Shown here: piece after piece, positions 31,186 through 42,380 of the stretch
Layout: every line of letters starts with the position of its first letter
How positions within the stretch are numbered: position 1 is the stretch's first letter
From: Tupaia tana
Lineage: Eukaryota > Chordata > Mammalia > Scandentia > Tupaiidae
NCBI GenBank assembly: GCA_026018925.1
Contig: JAKSZU010000006.1
Span: forward strand, 197,643,449-197,707,448
Direction of reading: 5' to 3'
Length of the DNA: 64,000 nt
Notes under the pieces: generated by a model
What the model saw: only the letters and a program-made list of their open reading frames with translations
Told to the model about the DNA's origin: nothing
Databases searched by the model: none
Position numbers and translations under genes: made by a program

Positions 31186-31189
31186 AACA

Positions 31190-31256
31190 GGACTTCAAAA
31201 CGTTTGTTGAAAAATGGAATTAAAATATGTATTGATGTTGATGAAAAAATTTTGAA
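31190..31256. mobile_element. Mariner-like MITE fragment
   Basis: GGACTTCAAAACGTTTGTTG, AAAAATGGAATTAAAATATG.. is one end of the element seen complete at 9188-9332. Confidence 0.5.
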
Positions 31257-31597
31257 AATAACAGTGAAACTATGTGTACTTCACTAAAACTGATTTTTCT
31301 TCCTCTCATCAAAAATGTCTCTATTCGTGGGAACCAGCAGTTAGCGTAATGGCTATGTTGCTGGACTCCCACGTAGTCGACTGCAGTTCACGTCCTGGAC
31401 CCGGTGGCTTAAAACTCATGCCGGGCGCGTGTGTGTGCATGCCCAAGATCCCGAGAGGAGAATGGAGGAGAAGGGATTGCAGTGTGGCCATCCCCCCTGG
31501 GGGGTGATTTCTCACTTTCTGTCTCTCTGTCTCTCTCTGTCTGGCTGGCGAGCACACGTGCCCTATAGCAAAAACTTTTCAAAAAAAAATTCATGCT
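31256..31597 (+). repeat. Family A SINE plus shared 74-bp upstream flank (copy 1)
   Basis: 74 bp (31256-31329) identical to 33197-33270 precede the SINE head GGGAACCAGCAGTTAGCG. SINE body is complete, with box B GTTCACGTCC, ending CCCTATAGCAAAAACTTTTC and a short A run. The two copies differ inside the SINE mostly at CpG-type sites. Confidence 0.93.
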
Positions 31598-31599
31598 AT

Positions 31600-32236
31600 T
31601 GTTTATGACCTGGAATTTTCCATTTTTATGTATATACTCAAAATAACTGAAACATATGTTAATATAAAACTCATATATGAATTTTTAAAGTCCTTTTTTC
31701 TTTCCTTTAAATTTGCTTGAAGACATGCATGCTCACCAGAGAAAGACAGAGAGGGAGAGGGAGAAAGCACCCCTCAGTGGGGCATGGTCACCCTCCATTC
31801 CTTTCTGTTTTTCATTATCCTTTCAGTACTTTGGGCACAAATACATACAAACCTCTGGCATGTTTTCCAAACTACTGGGGCTGGAATTCAAACCATGTGG
31901 TAGATCATCTATGCGAATTTTTATTACAAAATTATTTGTAATTGACAAGAAGTAGATACAACTCAAATATCCAGCAGCTAGGAGTAGATAAACAAAAAGC
32001 AGCATAGCATTACAGTGGAATATTATTCAGCTATAAAAAAGTATGAACTGTTGATATATGCTACTACTTAAATGAACCTTGACAACATGACGTTAAATGA
32101 AAGCGGCAAAAAGCAATGGCTGCATTTTGTATGATTCCATTTATATGAAAGGTACAGAATAGGTAAATCCATGGAGACAGGAAGTAGATTAGTAGTTGCC
32201 AAAGGCTGGTGGGACGGGGGCATGGAAAGTGACTGA
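31600..32236 (+). repeat. Ancient L1 3' region, split by a SINE
   Basis: Text such as ATGTATATACTCAAAATAACTG, CAACTCAAATATCCAGCAGC, GTGGAATATTATTCAGCTATAAAAAAG, TGAACCTTGACAACATGACG, GTATGATTCCATTTATATG, GTAGTTGCCAAAGGCTGGTGGG is the typical 3' region of L1M elements. Confidence 0.85.
31693..31910 (-). repeat. tRNA-derived SINE, family A, old, head-truncated
   Basis: Antisense: TTTTTCTTTCC.., GCATGCTCACCAGAGAAAGACAGAG, GGGCATGGTCACC, TTTCCAAACTACTGGGGCTGG; stops before the tRNA 5' end. Inserted in L1 with GAATTTTTA on both sides. Confidence 0.82.
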
Positions 32237-32300
32237 CTTCAAATACTTCATGGAAAATGCATAATGTGAGAATACTGATTTACACTAACTGCTGGTCCCC
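32237..32300. repeat. MITE end joined to an antisense SINE head
   Basis: CTTCAAATACTTCATGGAAAATGC (mariner-like MITE end) is followed within ~20 bp by CTAACTGCTGGTCCCC, the antisense of the family A head. Both are scraps. Confidence 0.5.
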
Positions 32301-32304
32301 AACT

Positions 32305-33190
32305 ATAGCATAACTTTTTGTGTTTACCTTTTCGAGGAATCCAAAACTTTTCCCTAGCAGCTACATTTTGCATTCCCATCAGCCACCAGGAAGGCAAGGC
32401 TTATTATTATTATTATTATTATTATCATTATTATTTAGAGAGAGATCAAATCATCACAAATGAAGCACATTGTCCTTTATAGACTGCCCAAGGTCAAAAG
32501 AGAGAGAAAAGTGATGCTTATTAGGGAGGAGATGTTTTATTAGGGGAATAAATGGCTTATAAAGTTCTGCTGACTCATTTTCAGCCAGATTTGCCATGAC
32601 ATTGCTTAATTCACATTTGATCACACGTTCATAACATGAATAGCCCGGGTCTCTAGGGCATCTTTTCCCAAGCAGTATAAGCACCTTTTAATCTTTGTTT
32701 CATATGAGTAATGCTATTTCCTATTCAACAGGGAAGAATAAGTTCTCGCTTTGCCCACTTAGCTTTATTTCTGGAAATAAGCTTTTCAAAATGTAGGCAG
32801 TTCCATGTTACTTTAAACCATGGAGCTGCCTGGATGGGCTTCATCTATTATTTCAGTCTGTGTTTCAAACTTATGACGAAGGCAAATTTTGTAAGTCCAA
32901 AAGATTTTGGAAAGTGAAGAAGTCATGAGAAGTATTCTGTATGTGTGTGGTATTCTGTCTGCGCACCACAGATGACAAACACATGCTGCCAATCAGTAAC
33001 TGTCAACTGACAGAAGGCCACTATCTCCTTTGTCTATGCAAGTGGAACCCACCACTGCACAGGCAGACACGTGCTATGCCTCCTTGAGAGGAAACAACGT
33101 AGATCACAACAGATAGCTCGATCAAGGACTCTGAGTCTGTGGCTGCATTTATGCATCTCACAATGGCGTAACAATAAATAAAAGAAATAT
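32305..33190. other. Unique DNA with an (ATT)n run
   Basis: (TTA)n at 32401-32435; otherwise no element recognised. Frames at 32454-32684 and 32711-32917 show no domain. Confidence 0.35.
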
Positions 33191-33196
33191 GTCAAC

Positions 33197-33548
33197 AAAT
33201 AACAGTGAAACTATGTGTACTTCACTAAAACTGATTTTTCTTCCTCTCATCAAAAATGTCTCTATTCGTGGGAACCAGCAGTTAACGTAATGGCTATGTC
33301 GCTGGACTCCCACGAAGTCGACCGTGGTTCACGTCCCGGACCCAGTGGCTTAAAACTCACGCCGGGCGTGTGTGCGTGCTTGCCCAAGATCCCGAGAGGA
33401 GAATGGAGGAGTAGGGATTGCGGCGTGACCATCCCCCCTGGGGGGTGATTTCTCGCTTTCTGTCTCTATGTCTCTCTCTGCTGTCTGGCAAGTGCATGCG
33501 CCCTATGGCGAAAACCTCTCAAAAAAAAAAAAAAAAAAAAAAAAAAAG
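33197..33548 (+). repeat. Family A SINE plus shared 74-bp upstream flank (copy 2)
   Basis: The 74-bp block 33197-33270 matches 31256-31329 base for base, then GGGAACCAGCAGTTAACG and a full SINE ending in a 30-base A tail. Homology between the loci stops at the tail on one side and at the 74-bp block on the other, as expected for a retroposed 5' transduction. Confidence 0.93.
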
Positions 33549-33549
33549 A

Positions 33550-33840
33550 AAAGAGAGGAAGAGCGATGGAGACAGAGGAGAAAGCTTAGGATGTGAGAGG
33601 TGGGGTGGAAATGTGGTGGACAGTTAGCAGGTGCAGCAGGCTGTCAATCAGCTCTCACTTGCCAGCAAGACCAGGGATGCACTCCTTCCCAAGGCTCTGG
33701 GAAGGACTCTGAGCAGTGGTCACCCTTTCAGGGTGACAGCTGAGGCTGGGGCAAGCCCTGAAATGCAGAGGGAAAACAGTAACTCAGAGAACTCAGAGAG
33801 GGTCCCAGTTCCAGACCCTTCCTAATATGCCTTTCTTCTT
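33550..33840. other. Unique DNA
   Basis: No feature recognised. Confidence 0.3.
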
Positions 33841-33845
33841 CTTCC

Positions 33846-34101
33846 TTTTTTTTTAAGAGAGATTTTTTTTTTCACTATAGGACACATGCACTCACTGGAG
33901 AGATAGAGAAACAGAAGGCAAGAAATAGCCCCCAAGAGGGGCATGGCCACACCACAATTCCTTCTCCATTGTCCTCTTAGGATTTTGGGCACACGTGCAC
34001 ACACACGCAGCATGAGTTTTAAGCTGCTGGGTCCAGGACTTGAACCACAGTTGACTACGTGGGAGTCCAGTGGTGTATCCATTGTGCCATCTGCTGGTCC
34101 C
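33846..34101 (-). repeat. tRNA-derived SINE, family A
   Basis: Antisense: TTTTTTTTAAGAGAG.., CACTATAGGACACATGC, CTGGGTCCAGGACTTGAACCACAG, CATCTGCTGGTCCC. Medium-old. Confidence 0.92.
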
Positions 34102-34242
34102 TATATCTCTTTTCTAAGGCTCTATTTCTCCAGCTTTAAAGGGAGGTGGGTCATTGAGCCATCTATCTGAGCACATAAAACATTGCTACTAAAAGAGTGA
34201 AAAATTCTTCACAGACTCAAAGTTAATGGCTCTTAAACTTGT

Positions 34243-34493
34243 GCCCTTTTTTTTGTTTCTTTTCTATAGAGCACATGCACTCACCAGTGAGAGACAGAGA
34301 GAGAAGGACAGTGAGAAATCACCTCCCCAGGAGGGATGGCCACCCTGAAATTCCTTCTCCTTTGTTCTCTCGAGATTTGGGGCATGCATGCATACACACC
34401 TGGCATGTTTTCAAGCTGTCAGGTCAAGGACTCAGACTGGGCAGTTGGCCATGTGGGATCAGCTGCCTTAACCTCCCCACCTTCTGCTGCCGT
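34243..34493 (-). repeat. tRNA-derived SINE, family A, older
   Basis: Antisense: TTTCTATAGAGCACATGCACTCACC, GGAGGGATGGCCACC, CTGGCATGTTTTCAAGCTG, CTGCCTTAACC..CTTCTGCTGCC. Confidence 0.88.
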
Positions 34494-34494
34494 A

Positions 34495-35090
34495 TAAACA
34501 GATAGAGAGAGCTATATAGATATCAGTGTATATTTTTCCCTTCTCTATGTCTAAGGACAGTGACCTTGAAATCACCACTTTCATCCCTTCTAGACGGCAG
34601 AGGGAGAAACTTCACAGGGCAGAAGTTTCCTCTCTAACCTATCCCCTTCTATCCTGTGTTCTTTATCTCCTTGCATGGGAAGCTTTAAGTTGATTGAGGT
34701 GAATTTCATTGTGAAGTTTACAGACTCTACCAACAAGTTCATGAAGACATGCACAGATTGATAACTGAATATGACATCCAGCACTAATGCATACAGCCCA
34801 TCCTGTGTTGGAAGTGATACTTTTCCTTTGGTAGTAACCCCTTGTCTGACCTAGAAGTTCACCCAACAGCAAAAGGTAGGTAATATTTATATATGGGACG
34901 TACAATATATTATGCTCCTTTGTTTAGTGATCCATACAAAACCAAATGGTACCAGGACTAGAAATAAGCATCAGATTGTTCAGGTAAATTCCCCTTAGAG
35001 AAAGGTGGCTTAGGAAGTGATCAGCTAGAAAAAATTCTCCCCCATTTTGTTAACTGTGAAATAGAAAAGAAGGAAATTTTAACTTTGGTT
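34495..35090. other. Unique DNA
   Basis: No feature recognised. Confidence 0.3.
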
Positions 35091-35105
35091 TAAAATGACA
35101 TCTGA

Positions 35106-35358
35106 GGGACCAGCAGTTACCATAATGGCTATGTCACTAGACTCCCATGTAGTCAACCGCAGTTCACGTCTCGGACCCGGTGGCTTGAAACTCACGCCGG
35201 GTGCATGTGTGTGGGTGCCCAAGATCCCAAGAGGAGAATGGAGGAGAAGGGATTGCGGCGTGGCCATCCCCCCTGGGGGGTGATTTCTCACTTTCTGTGT
35301 CTCTGTCTCTGTCTGTCTGGCAAGTGCACATGTCCTATAGCAAAAACGTCTCTAAAAA
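35106..35358 (+). repeat. tRNA-derived SINE, family A, young
   Basis: Complete from GGGACCAGCAGTTACC to the A tail. Duplication AAAATGACATCTGA (35092-35105; 35359-35372). Box B GTTCACGTCTC, so A58-equivalent is C. Confidence 0.96.
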
Positions 35359-35374
35359 AAAATGACATCTGATA

Positions 35375-36370
35375 AAATTACATGGAAAATAAAGAAACAT
35401 CAGTAGTTCTAATTTATTTTAGTACCTCTTACCACTTTCCCATTTATTCACAAAAGGTGTTCTGGTAAGAGAGGCTAAGAAAACAACCAACATGATGTCC
35501 CGTTGAAACTGGGTGCTTTAAACTTGTGGAAAGAAATCTATAATTAAGCTTAGTAGTTCCTTTCTGAAAATTAAATGGGACCAACTCCAAACACTGCTGT
35601 AACGCTATAAAATGTCCAGCATCCCATTTCTTTGTCTTTTTACCCAATTCTCTCTCGAACTTTTCTCTTTCCTCCTTCCACTCTCATATTTAGTAGAATA
35701 GGAAGGAAAGGAAAGAATCTTAGGTTAGTCACTCACAAGTTAGTGTGAATGAAAGTCAATGTGTCAGTTTTCACAGGAATGAGAATTTCACGCCATAGTT
35801 CTAATTATGGAATGGTTATCTTTTAGCACTTTTAAGGATATTTTGATGGAACAGCAAGATACAAAGAAGAGAGGAACTGCCCAAGTCTACCTACACATAA
35901 AAGCAGCTTTTCAAGTTTTGGAGACTTCAGCTGCCTCTCTCAATTGAAAATGAATTCAGATTCATTCCTAGACGTTCGTGGTTACAATTTATCCTTCCAA
36001 AGAGTTAAGGTCTCAATACCCTCCTCTTTTTCCTTTAAGTTCAAAAAGCAGATCTATTTCTGATGGTCTGTAAGTGCCAAGCCTGTAGGATTTATTCTCA
36101 TTTGACACCTGGTCTCTCCACTCCAGATACCCTTTCCCCCTACCAGGTTTATCTGAAAAGGTGCAACATGACCTGCTCGGATCAAATGTGGCCATGAGTT
36201 CTTCAACAAATGTTCTGCTCTGAGGCATGCGACCCTCAGAGCAGAAAGTTGATAGCACTTGGACATGTGGCTGGCCCCCCAGAGGCGCTCACCCCTCTCA
36301 GCCGGAAGAACTTCTAAACTCTGAGCCAATGGAAAATTCAGTCTGTTCCAAGCAAGAGAGACAAGTGTGC
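35375..36370. other. Unique DNA
   Basis: About 1 kb with no recognised element. Frames at 36013-36329 (minus) lack any recognisable domain. Confidence 0.35.
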
Positions 36371-36379
36371 TCCTAAAAT

Positions 36380-36790
36380 GAATGCTGGCATTTGGAAATG
36401 TCCCAGGGCATTATAAATATAATCTTTCTGAGGTGTGAGTGTGTGTCAGGAAGAGAAAGAGATGGAGAGTGTGTGTGTGTTTGTGTGATGACAGAAGGGA
36501 GTGAGAGCAGGCCCAGGGCCAGAAAGTATCAATGTCAGGAACGCAAGGCCAGGCAGGCATGGGGAAAAAAATGTCCGCCACGTGCTCAAGGACTAAATTC
36601 AGAACGTTTTACTGCTTCCTCCCCAGAGGAAGAGGGGAAAGGAATTGGAGAGAAAAAAAGAAAAAAAATTGGAGAGAGAGAGAGAGAGAAAGAAACTGAG
36701 ACAAAAGCAGAGAGAAAGAGATGAGTGGGTGTAGGGAAAGAAACAGAAAGTAAGGAAGCTTACTAAACACAGACCAAGAGGCTAAAAGAG
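36380..36790. repeat. Purine-rich low-complexity DNA
   Basis: GTGTGTG patch at 36465-36485, then GA-rich sequence with (GA)n at 36672-36690. The 110-residue frame across it is compositionally driven. Confidence 0.6.
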
Positions 36791-36794
36791 AAAA

Positions 36795-37325
36795 ACAGAA
36801 CGAAGAACAATTGATATATCACAGATTTCTCCACCCATTGTAAGTGATTAATTTCTGTATTTACTGTGTTTTGCCATCCATCAAGTCCCATGTCCGACTG
36901 ACTTTACTTCTCTCCTAATGCAGTGCCAAGACTAAACCACCCTCCACGTAGCATCCTGTTTCCTGCCTAACAGATGGGCTTATCAGGGTGGGCTCATTCA
37001 GCACTCTCTGAGTCTTGGGCACCCTCTGGCCAGACCCTGTGGCTAAGGAATAGAATGAAGGGAAGCGAACTGACCCTGCCACTGGGCCCCTATTATCGTC
37101 ATTGCTCTGTAACCAACAGAGCTGACCAGTCAGACTGAGGCAACACGGCTCCAGGGCAGGAACTATTAATCTTTTATGTGCCATGGCTCTCTTTGGTGGG
37201 CTGGTAAAGCCTACAGGCCTCTTCTCAGAATAATGTTCTTAAAGTATAAAAGAAACACAATAAAAGAAATCAATTACATTTTTATAGTTCTCAAATATCT
37301 TAATATGATATAGCATTGTACTCCT
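36795..37325. other. Unique DNA
   Basis: No feature recognised. Confidence 0.3.
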
Positions 37326-37337
37326 TTAGAATTGCTT

Positions 37338-37607
37338 GGGAACCAGCAGTTAGCGTAATGGCTATGTCTCTGGACTCCCACGTAGTTGACTGCGATTCGC
37401 GACCCGGACCTGGTGGCTTAAAACTCACGCCGGGCGTGTGTGCATGCGTGCCCAAGATCCCAAGAGGAGAATGGAGGAGAAGGGATTGCGGCATGACCAT
37501 CCCCCCTGGGAGGTGATTTCTCGCTTTCTGTCTCTATGTCTCTCTCGGTCTGTCTGGCGAGCGCACGCGCCCTATAGTGAAAACCTCTCCAAAAAAAAAA
37601 AAAAAAA
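37338..37607 (+). repeat. Young tRNA-derived SINE, family A
   Basis: GGGAACCAGCAGTTAGCGTAATG, CpG-rich middle, GAGCGCACGCGCCCTATAG, 18-base A tail. Duplication AGAATTGCTT (37328-37337; 37608-37617). Box B GATTCGCGACC. Confidence 0.96.
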
Positions 37608-37637
37608 AGAATTGCTTTAAATAAGCTCTGGTAAAGG

Positions 37638-37891
37638 TGGGACCAGCAGTTGGTATAATGACTATGTAAGTGGACTCTCATGTAGTTGACCATGGTTCAA
37701 GTCCCGGACCTGGTGGCTTAAACTCACGCCGGGCGCGTGTGCGTGCGTGCCCAAGATTCTGAGAGGAGAATGGAGGAGAAGGGATTGCGGTGTGGCCATC
37801 CCCCCTGGGGAGTGATTCCTCACTTTCTGTCTCTCTGTCTCTCTCTCTGTCTTTCTGGTGAGCGCACGTACCCTATAGCAAAAACCTCTCC

Positions 37892-37918
<27 letters not shown>
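37638..37918 (+). repeat. Young tRNA-derived SINE, family A (other subfamily)
   Basis: Only 30 bp after the previous copy, same orientation. Head GGGACCAGCAGTTGGTATAATG; box B GGTTCAAGTCCC, followed by GCTTAAACTC; long A tail. Confidence 0.95.
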
Positions 37919-37923
<5 letters not shown>

Positions 37924-38078
37924 ATTAAAGGGTCAAATAACTAAAATCATTTCAGAGTAATGGGAGAAACAATGTTTCCAGATGTCTGCAGCAGCTATCA
38001 GGTGATATGAAAAAATCTGTGATTTCTATAGTGGCAGTCACAGGTGCTGCTAAGGCCACTGTGGTTTGTTACTCACAT

Positions 38079-38624
38079 TCTTCTTTTTCTTTTCTTTTCT
38101 TTCTTTTTTTTTTTTATTGAAGAGGTTTTCTCTATAGGGCGCGTGCGCTCACCAGACAGACAGAGAGAGACATAGAGACAGAAAGCGAGAAATCACCCCC
38201 CAGGGGGGATGGTCACGCCGCAATCCCTTCTCCTCCATTCTCCTCTCGGGATCTTGGGCACGTACACACACGCGCTCGGCGTGAATTTTAAGCCACCGGG
38301 TCTGGGACGCGAACCGCGGTCGACTATGTGGGAGTCCAACGACATAGCCATTACGCTAACTGCTGGTTCCCTTCTTTTTCTTTTCTTGTCATGAGGAAGC
38401 ACATATGTATGCATGAGAGAGAGAGATGAACACCCTCCACAGGGTCTGGTCATGCCAGGATCCCCTTTTCCTGTCCTCTAGCCCATCAGATCCTGGGTAC
38501 TCATGTGTTTACCTGGACTGTTTCAGGCTGACTCGACCAGAGATTCTACCTGGGGTCACCCATGTGGGATTGACTTCTCTTAAGCAGCTCATTACAGCTG
38601 TGCCATGGAGCCAGCCTGCCCGCA
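38079..38624 (-). repeat. Family B SINE interrupted by a young family A SINE
   Basis: Outer element resumes after the inner copy as CTTGTCATGAGGAAGCACATATG, GAACACCCTCCACAGGGTCTGG, GGGTACTCATGTG, GCTCATTACAGCTGTGCC and GGAGCCAGCCTGCCC. Its 3' T/C-rich end lies at 38079-38096. Confidence 0.8.
38097..38370 (-). repeat. Young tRNA-derived SINE, family A, nested
   Basis: CpG-rich; box B GGTTCGCGTCCC on minus. Duplication CTTCTTTTTCTTTTCTT (38080-38096; 38371-38387), itself within the tail of the family B host. Confidence 0.95.
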
Positions 38625-38810
38625 TTCGTAATAGAAGCTAGAACTATATTTCATTGAGAGGTAAGATAAAAATAAGAATGTAGTTTTCCCACTTAAATCA
38701 ACGAACCAGAACAAAGAAAATGAAAGGAAAGAGGCTGTAACAACAAATCATAATAACAAAACAACGTCTTTTATAAGAATAATCGTGGGGAGGAAAAAAT
38801 GGTGTCAGCT
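38625..38810. other. Unique DNA
   Basis: No feature recognised. Confidence 0.3.
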
Positions 38811-38814
38811 CTTC

Positions 38815-38995
38815 TTCATACCAGGCTCTGGGCCTTAGCCCTGACCTAGGTGCTGTCCATGCATCTTCCTCTTTCACTCTGAGGAAAGTAGCATTTTGCC
38901 TACTTTACAGAAAATAAAATTGAGACTTTAGAACATTAGGGAACTTGCCTAGGATCACAGCTGATGAGTAGCTAGGCCAAGAATCGAAGTCAAGA
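38815..38995 (-). repeat. MIR SINE
   Basis: CCAGGCTCTGGGCC.., TTTTGCCTACTTTACAG.., GGAACTTGCCTAGGATCACAGCTGATGAGTAGC, AAGAATCGAAGTC: antisense MIR. Confidence 0.85.
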
Positions 38996-39044
38996 CAACA
39001 GAACCCTCTTCACTCTCTCCCTGAGAGAGAAAGAATAAGCAACA

Positions 39045-39045
39045 G

Positions 39046-39082
<37 letters not shown>
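39045..39082. repeat. (TG)n microsatellite
   Basis: About 18 TG units. Confidence 0.95.
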
Positions 39083-39085
<3 letters not shown>

Positions 39086-39254
39086 TTAATAAAGAGAAAG
39101 ATGAGAGAGTGCTCAGAAGTGCTGTTTTCTTTTTTTTTTTTTTCCATCCATGCTAGAAGAAATTGGAGTAGGTTAAACACCTACACTTTTATCTTTCTTG
39201 AAAATCCATTTCCCTCTTACTAATGTTTGCTCAGGTCCCGTTAATTCAAGGGTC

Positions 39255-39420
39255 ACTCTGCTTCATTTATTTATTGTATGTTGAGTACTGACTATGTGTA
39301 TTGACACTGAAAATTCAAGGATAACTATGTTTCCTGACCTTTGAGAAGCTTATAACTTAATTGGAAAAAATAGGTATGCAACAAAGTATGAAGCAATATA
39401 TGAAGCAATTAGTCAAAATA
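39255..39420 (-). repeat. L2 LINE 3' fragment
   Basis: TTATTTATTGTATGTTGAGTACTGACTATG.., TTCCTGACCTTTGAGAAGCTTATAACTTAATTGG: antisense L2. Confidence 0.6.
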
Positions 39421-39656
39421 CTTTGTACAGTAAAAAGAACTTGTTGACTCATGGAACTGAAAGTCCAGAGGTAGGGCAGGCTTCAGAGCCCTAGTCAAAT
39501 TATGCATGCTAGACCATATGTAAAAACAAACTGATCCACCAGAGGAATAAAAAGCCTAGATCTGTAGTGTTCACCAATTTCCATGGTGTAAATTCTCTCT
39601 ATATCACTGTATGCTGGTTTTGTCCTGGTGATACAACTGGCAATTGGGAATAATAC

Positions 39657-39912
39657 TTTTTTTTTTTTTTTTTTTTTTGTTTTGCTATAGGGTATGTACA
39701 CCAACTGAAGACAAAGAAAGAGAGAGGTAAATCAATTCCTAAGGGGATATGGCCATACCTCAATCTTTTCTCCTACAAGAGAAATCTCTCAGGATTTTGG
39801 GCATACATCACATATACCTGGTATGATTTTTAAGCCACCAGGCCCATGACTAGAACTATGCTGTCAGCCATGTGGGATCCAGCACATTAACCACCATGTC
39901 ACTTGTTAGCCC
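39657..39912 (-). repeat. tRNA-derived SINE, family A, older
   Basis: T run, TTTGCTATAGGGTATGTAC, GGGGATATGGCCATACC, TTTTTAAGCCACCAGGCCC, CTTGTTAGCCC. TAATACTTT on both sides. Confidence 0.9.
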
Positions 39913-40126
39913 TAGCACTAATACTTTCTTGCTAGTGTCTAGTAAGCAATCTCTTCTACTAGCATAAAAAATATTCCTGAACACTCCTAAAATAATCACT
40001 ATGCACAAGGAATATTTCTCTCAACTGGCTTATATATAGGACAACATGTTTAAATAAGGAAAAGTTATTGTTTCACAAGGTTTTTCATTTCACCTACCAC
40101 GTGCTTTTTGTTGAACGTGCTATACA

Positions 40127-40469
40127 TAATATTGTTGTCCTCCCCAAATTCATATATTGGAACTTAATACACAATGTGATAGTATTAAAGATGGGGCCTT
40201 TGAGAAGTTAAATAATGAAGGTTCTACCCTACTGAATGAGATTAAAGACCTTATAAAAGAGGTTGAAGGAAGTGCCCTTGCTCCTTCTGCCATGTGAGGA
40301 CACAGCAAGAAGGCATAGTATGACAATAAACCCTCACTAGACACTAGACATTAGATCTGATAGCATCTGTATCTTGGATTTGTCAACCTCCAAAACTGTA
40401 AGCAATAAATTTCTATAGTTTATAAATTGCCCAGTCTAAGGTATTTTTCTACAGACACAATTAGCACCC
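40127..40469 (+). mobile_element. MaLR-type LTR fossil
   Basis: GTTGTCCTCCCCAAATTCATATATTGG, AAAGATGGGGCCTTTGAGAAG, GCCATGTGAGGACACAGCAAG, CCTCCAAAACTGTAAGCAATAAATTTC, TTGCCCAGTCTAAGGTATTT: the MLT1/MST LTR layout, complete from end to end, non-coding. Confidence 0.88.
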
Positions 40470-40521
40470 AAAAACTGTCTTCTAAAAGGTGCAATTATCA
40501 TCAAGACAATAAATAGATTAT

Positions 40522-40806
40522 ATCAGGCCACAAGATTGCATGGTGGTTAAGGCAGCTGGATCCCACATGGCTGACTACGCAGTTTGAGTCCTGGACCCAG
40601 CAGCTTAAAAAACACACCAAGCATTTTTGCATGCGTGCATACCCAAAATCTCTAGAGGAGACTGGAGGAAAAAGGAGTGTGGTGTGGCCATCTTCCCTAA
40701 GGAATGCTTCCTCACTTTCCTTCTCTCTCTTTTCCTGTCTCTCTCTCTCTCTCTTCCCCCCAATGAGTGCATATGCCCTATAGCAAATTTTATTTTAAAA
40801 ATAGGC
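40522..40806 (+). repeat. tRNA-derived SINE, family A, older
   Basis: CAGGCCACAAGATTGCATGG, GTTTGAGTCCTGGACCC, ..TGCCCTATAGCAAATTTTATTT. Duplication AAATAGATTAT (40511-40521; 40807-40817). Confidence 0.93.
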
Positions 40807-40819
40807 AAATAGATTATTT

Positions 40820-40973
40820 ATATTTGCCTATTGCCTATTGTAGTGCCTGCAATTACCAGATCTCCCTTTCAGAATGGAGACCCTCCTTCCCCCATTCTGA
40901 GACTGTTAGTTGCTGATGGCTCACAGCTGAGTTCTTCCCCAGGCATTGCCATGTCCAAAAAAAATTATATATA

Positions 40974-41021
<48 letters not shown>

Positions 41022-41493
41022 GCTGCCAGATCCAATGATAGTGAGAGGAAATTGCCTCTAATAGTTGGTCGATAGATAAGCATACAAGCCTGGCCCCACC
41101 TCAATTCAGACATCTCTGAAGTGTCATTCCAGCTCCAGAGTCCCCAAGGGTAAATTTAAGTTGATTGAAGCTGCTATTGCAGAAACATGACAGGTCAGTT
41201 TCTCCTTCTGTCCCATCAGACTTTTTTCTCTCTTACATCATTCCTCTGAGCCCTTCCCACTAAAACTCCTGCATCCAAACGTCAGTGCCTGCTTCCATAG
41301 AACTTGATCTGCCATATCCATCCCTGAAAGAAACACTAACTGTTCTAGAAAATTAGGACCTACCCTGGAGCTGAGAGTGATGTCAGTCTCACTTCCCAGC
41401 CCATGGATGCTTCTCAGTAGGAGAGGGTTGGAATGAATCTTGGATTGTAACTATACCATCTGCTCATAATGCAACATACTAAGTGGTATAATT

Positions 41494-41527
<34 letters not shown>

Positions 41528-42150
41528 TGTCATAATCCATTGATTCATGCATTATAGGTGCAAAGAAAGAAAAAGCAACACCTGACATCCAGAAGTAATC
41601 ACAGCTAGACCTTAAAATTATTACAAGATGGTCTGACACAGCCAGGTCATTTTGTTTCCCTGTTGAACCAACCTCAGACAAGCTTACTCCAAACCATGAT
41701 AAAATGAAACAAAACAAGGTCACTGCACAAGTCTATCTATGTTCAGACAAAAACAAGGTCACAGTGCCACCCATAAAATGATCACAGAATTGCCAGGCTT
41801 CCTGATGGTATTCAATCTACTACAGAATAAATCTTAGATTTCTTTCATCCTCCCCAAATCACCCAACCAAAGCCCAAATCTTATAAAACATTCTTTCTAA
41901 CACTGTTACTAGACCGTCCACACAGAGCATGTTCTCTCCTGATTCACGTAACAAGCCCATCTTGTTTGATTATGAGTGTGTTTCTGGTGGTGCCTGAGTA
42001 AAGAGCACTGGTAGCATTCAATCAGTATTTGTGCAGCAAACACCAGAGCTCACAGATAGCTGTACTGCTCCTCTTTTAGGGGAGCTTTAACAAGAGAACT
42101 TTGAACTGATTCCTAGAGGATAGGTGGGCTCTTCGCAGCCAAGCAAGGTC
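40820..42150. other. Unique DNA with two microsatellites
   Basis: (AT)n with TG at 40965-41021 and (CA)n at 41501-41527. No other element or gene recognised. AT run can extrude as a cruciform. Confidence 0.5.
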
Positions 42151-42154
42151 AGAG

Positions 42155-42380
42155 AAAAGTCATTCCAGGCAAAAGAAGCAGCATGTGCAAAAGTTGGCCC
42201 CAGAAAAATGAAAAACGAGGAGACCATCTGGGTAGGAGAGTGGGGTGGACACAAAAGATATCAGGACCCAGTGTGGAGATCCTTGTAGGTCGCATGTAAT
42301 CCTGTAGGCTAGGAGGGCAGAAAAATAGAAGATAAAGAGTTCTGAATTTGAAATCTGGTTGCAGGTAGACTTCCTCAAGT
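42155..42380 (-). repeat. Probable ancient repeat, family unresolved
   Basis: GTCATTCCAGGCAAAAGAAGCAGCATGTGCAAAAG.., GATCCTTGTAGGTCGCATGTAATCC is text shared by many ancient mammalian repeats. Confidence 0.4.

Noticed and set aside
31320-31507. Repeated peptide MYFTKTDFSSSHQKCLYSWEPAV at two loci considered as a gene family
   Set aside because: It is the translation of the shared 74-bp flank plus SINE head, not a protein gene.
36392-36724. 110-residue frame over GTGTG and GA-rich DNA
   Set aside because: Low-complexity composition; no recognisable domain.
37338-37918. tRNA-like heads considered as functional tRNA genes
   Set aside because: They lack a proper acceptor stem and 3' end and continue straight into SINE bodies with A tails.
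40965-41021. AT dinucleotide run considered as an origin or matrix site
   Set aside because: Ordinary microsatellite; nothing else supports an origin.
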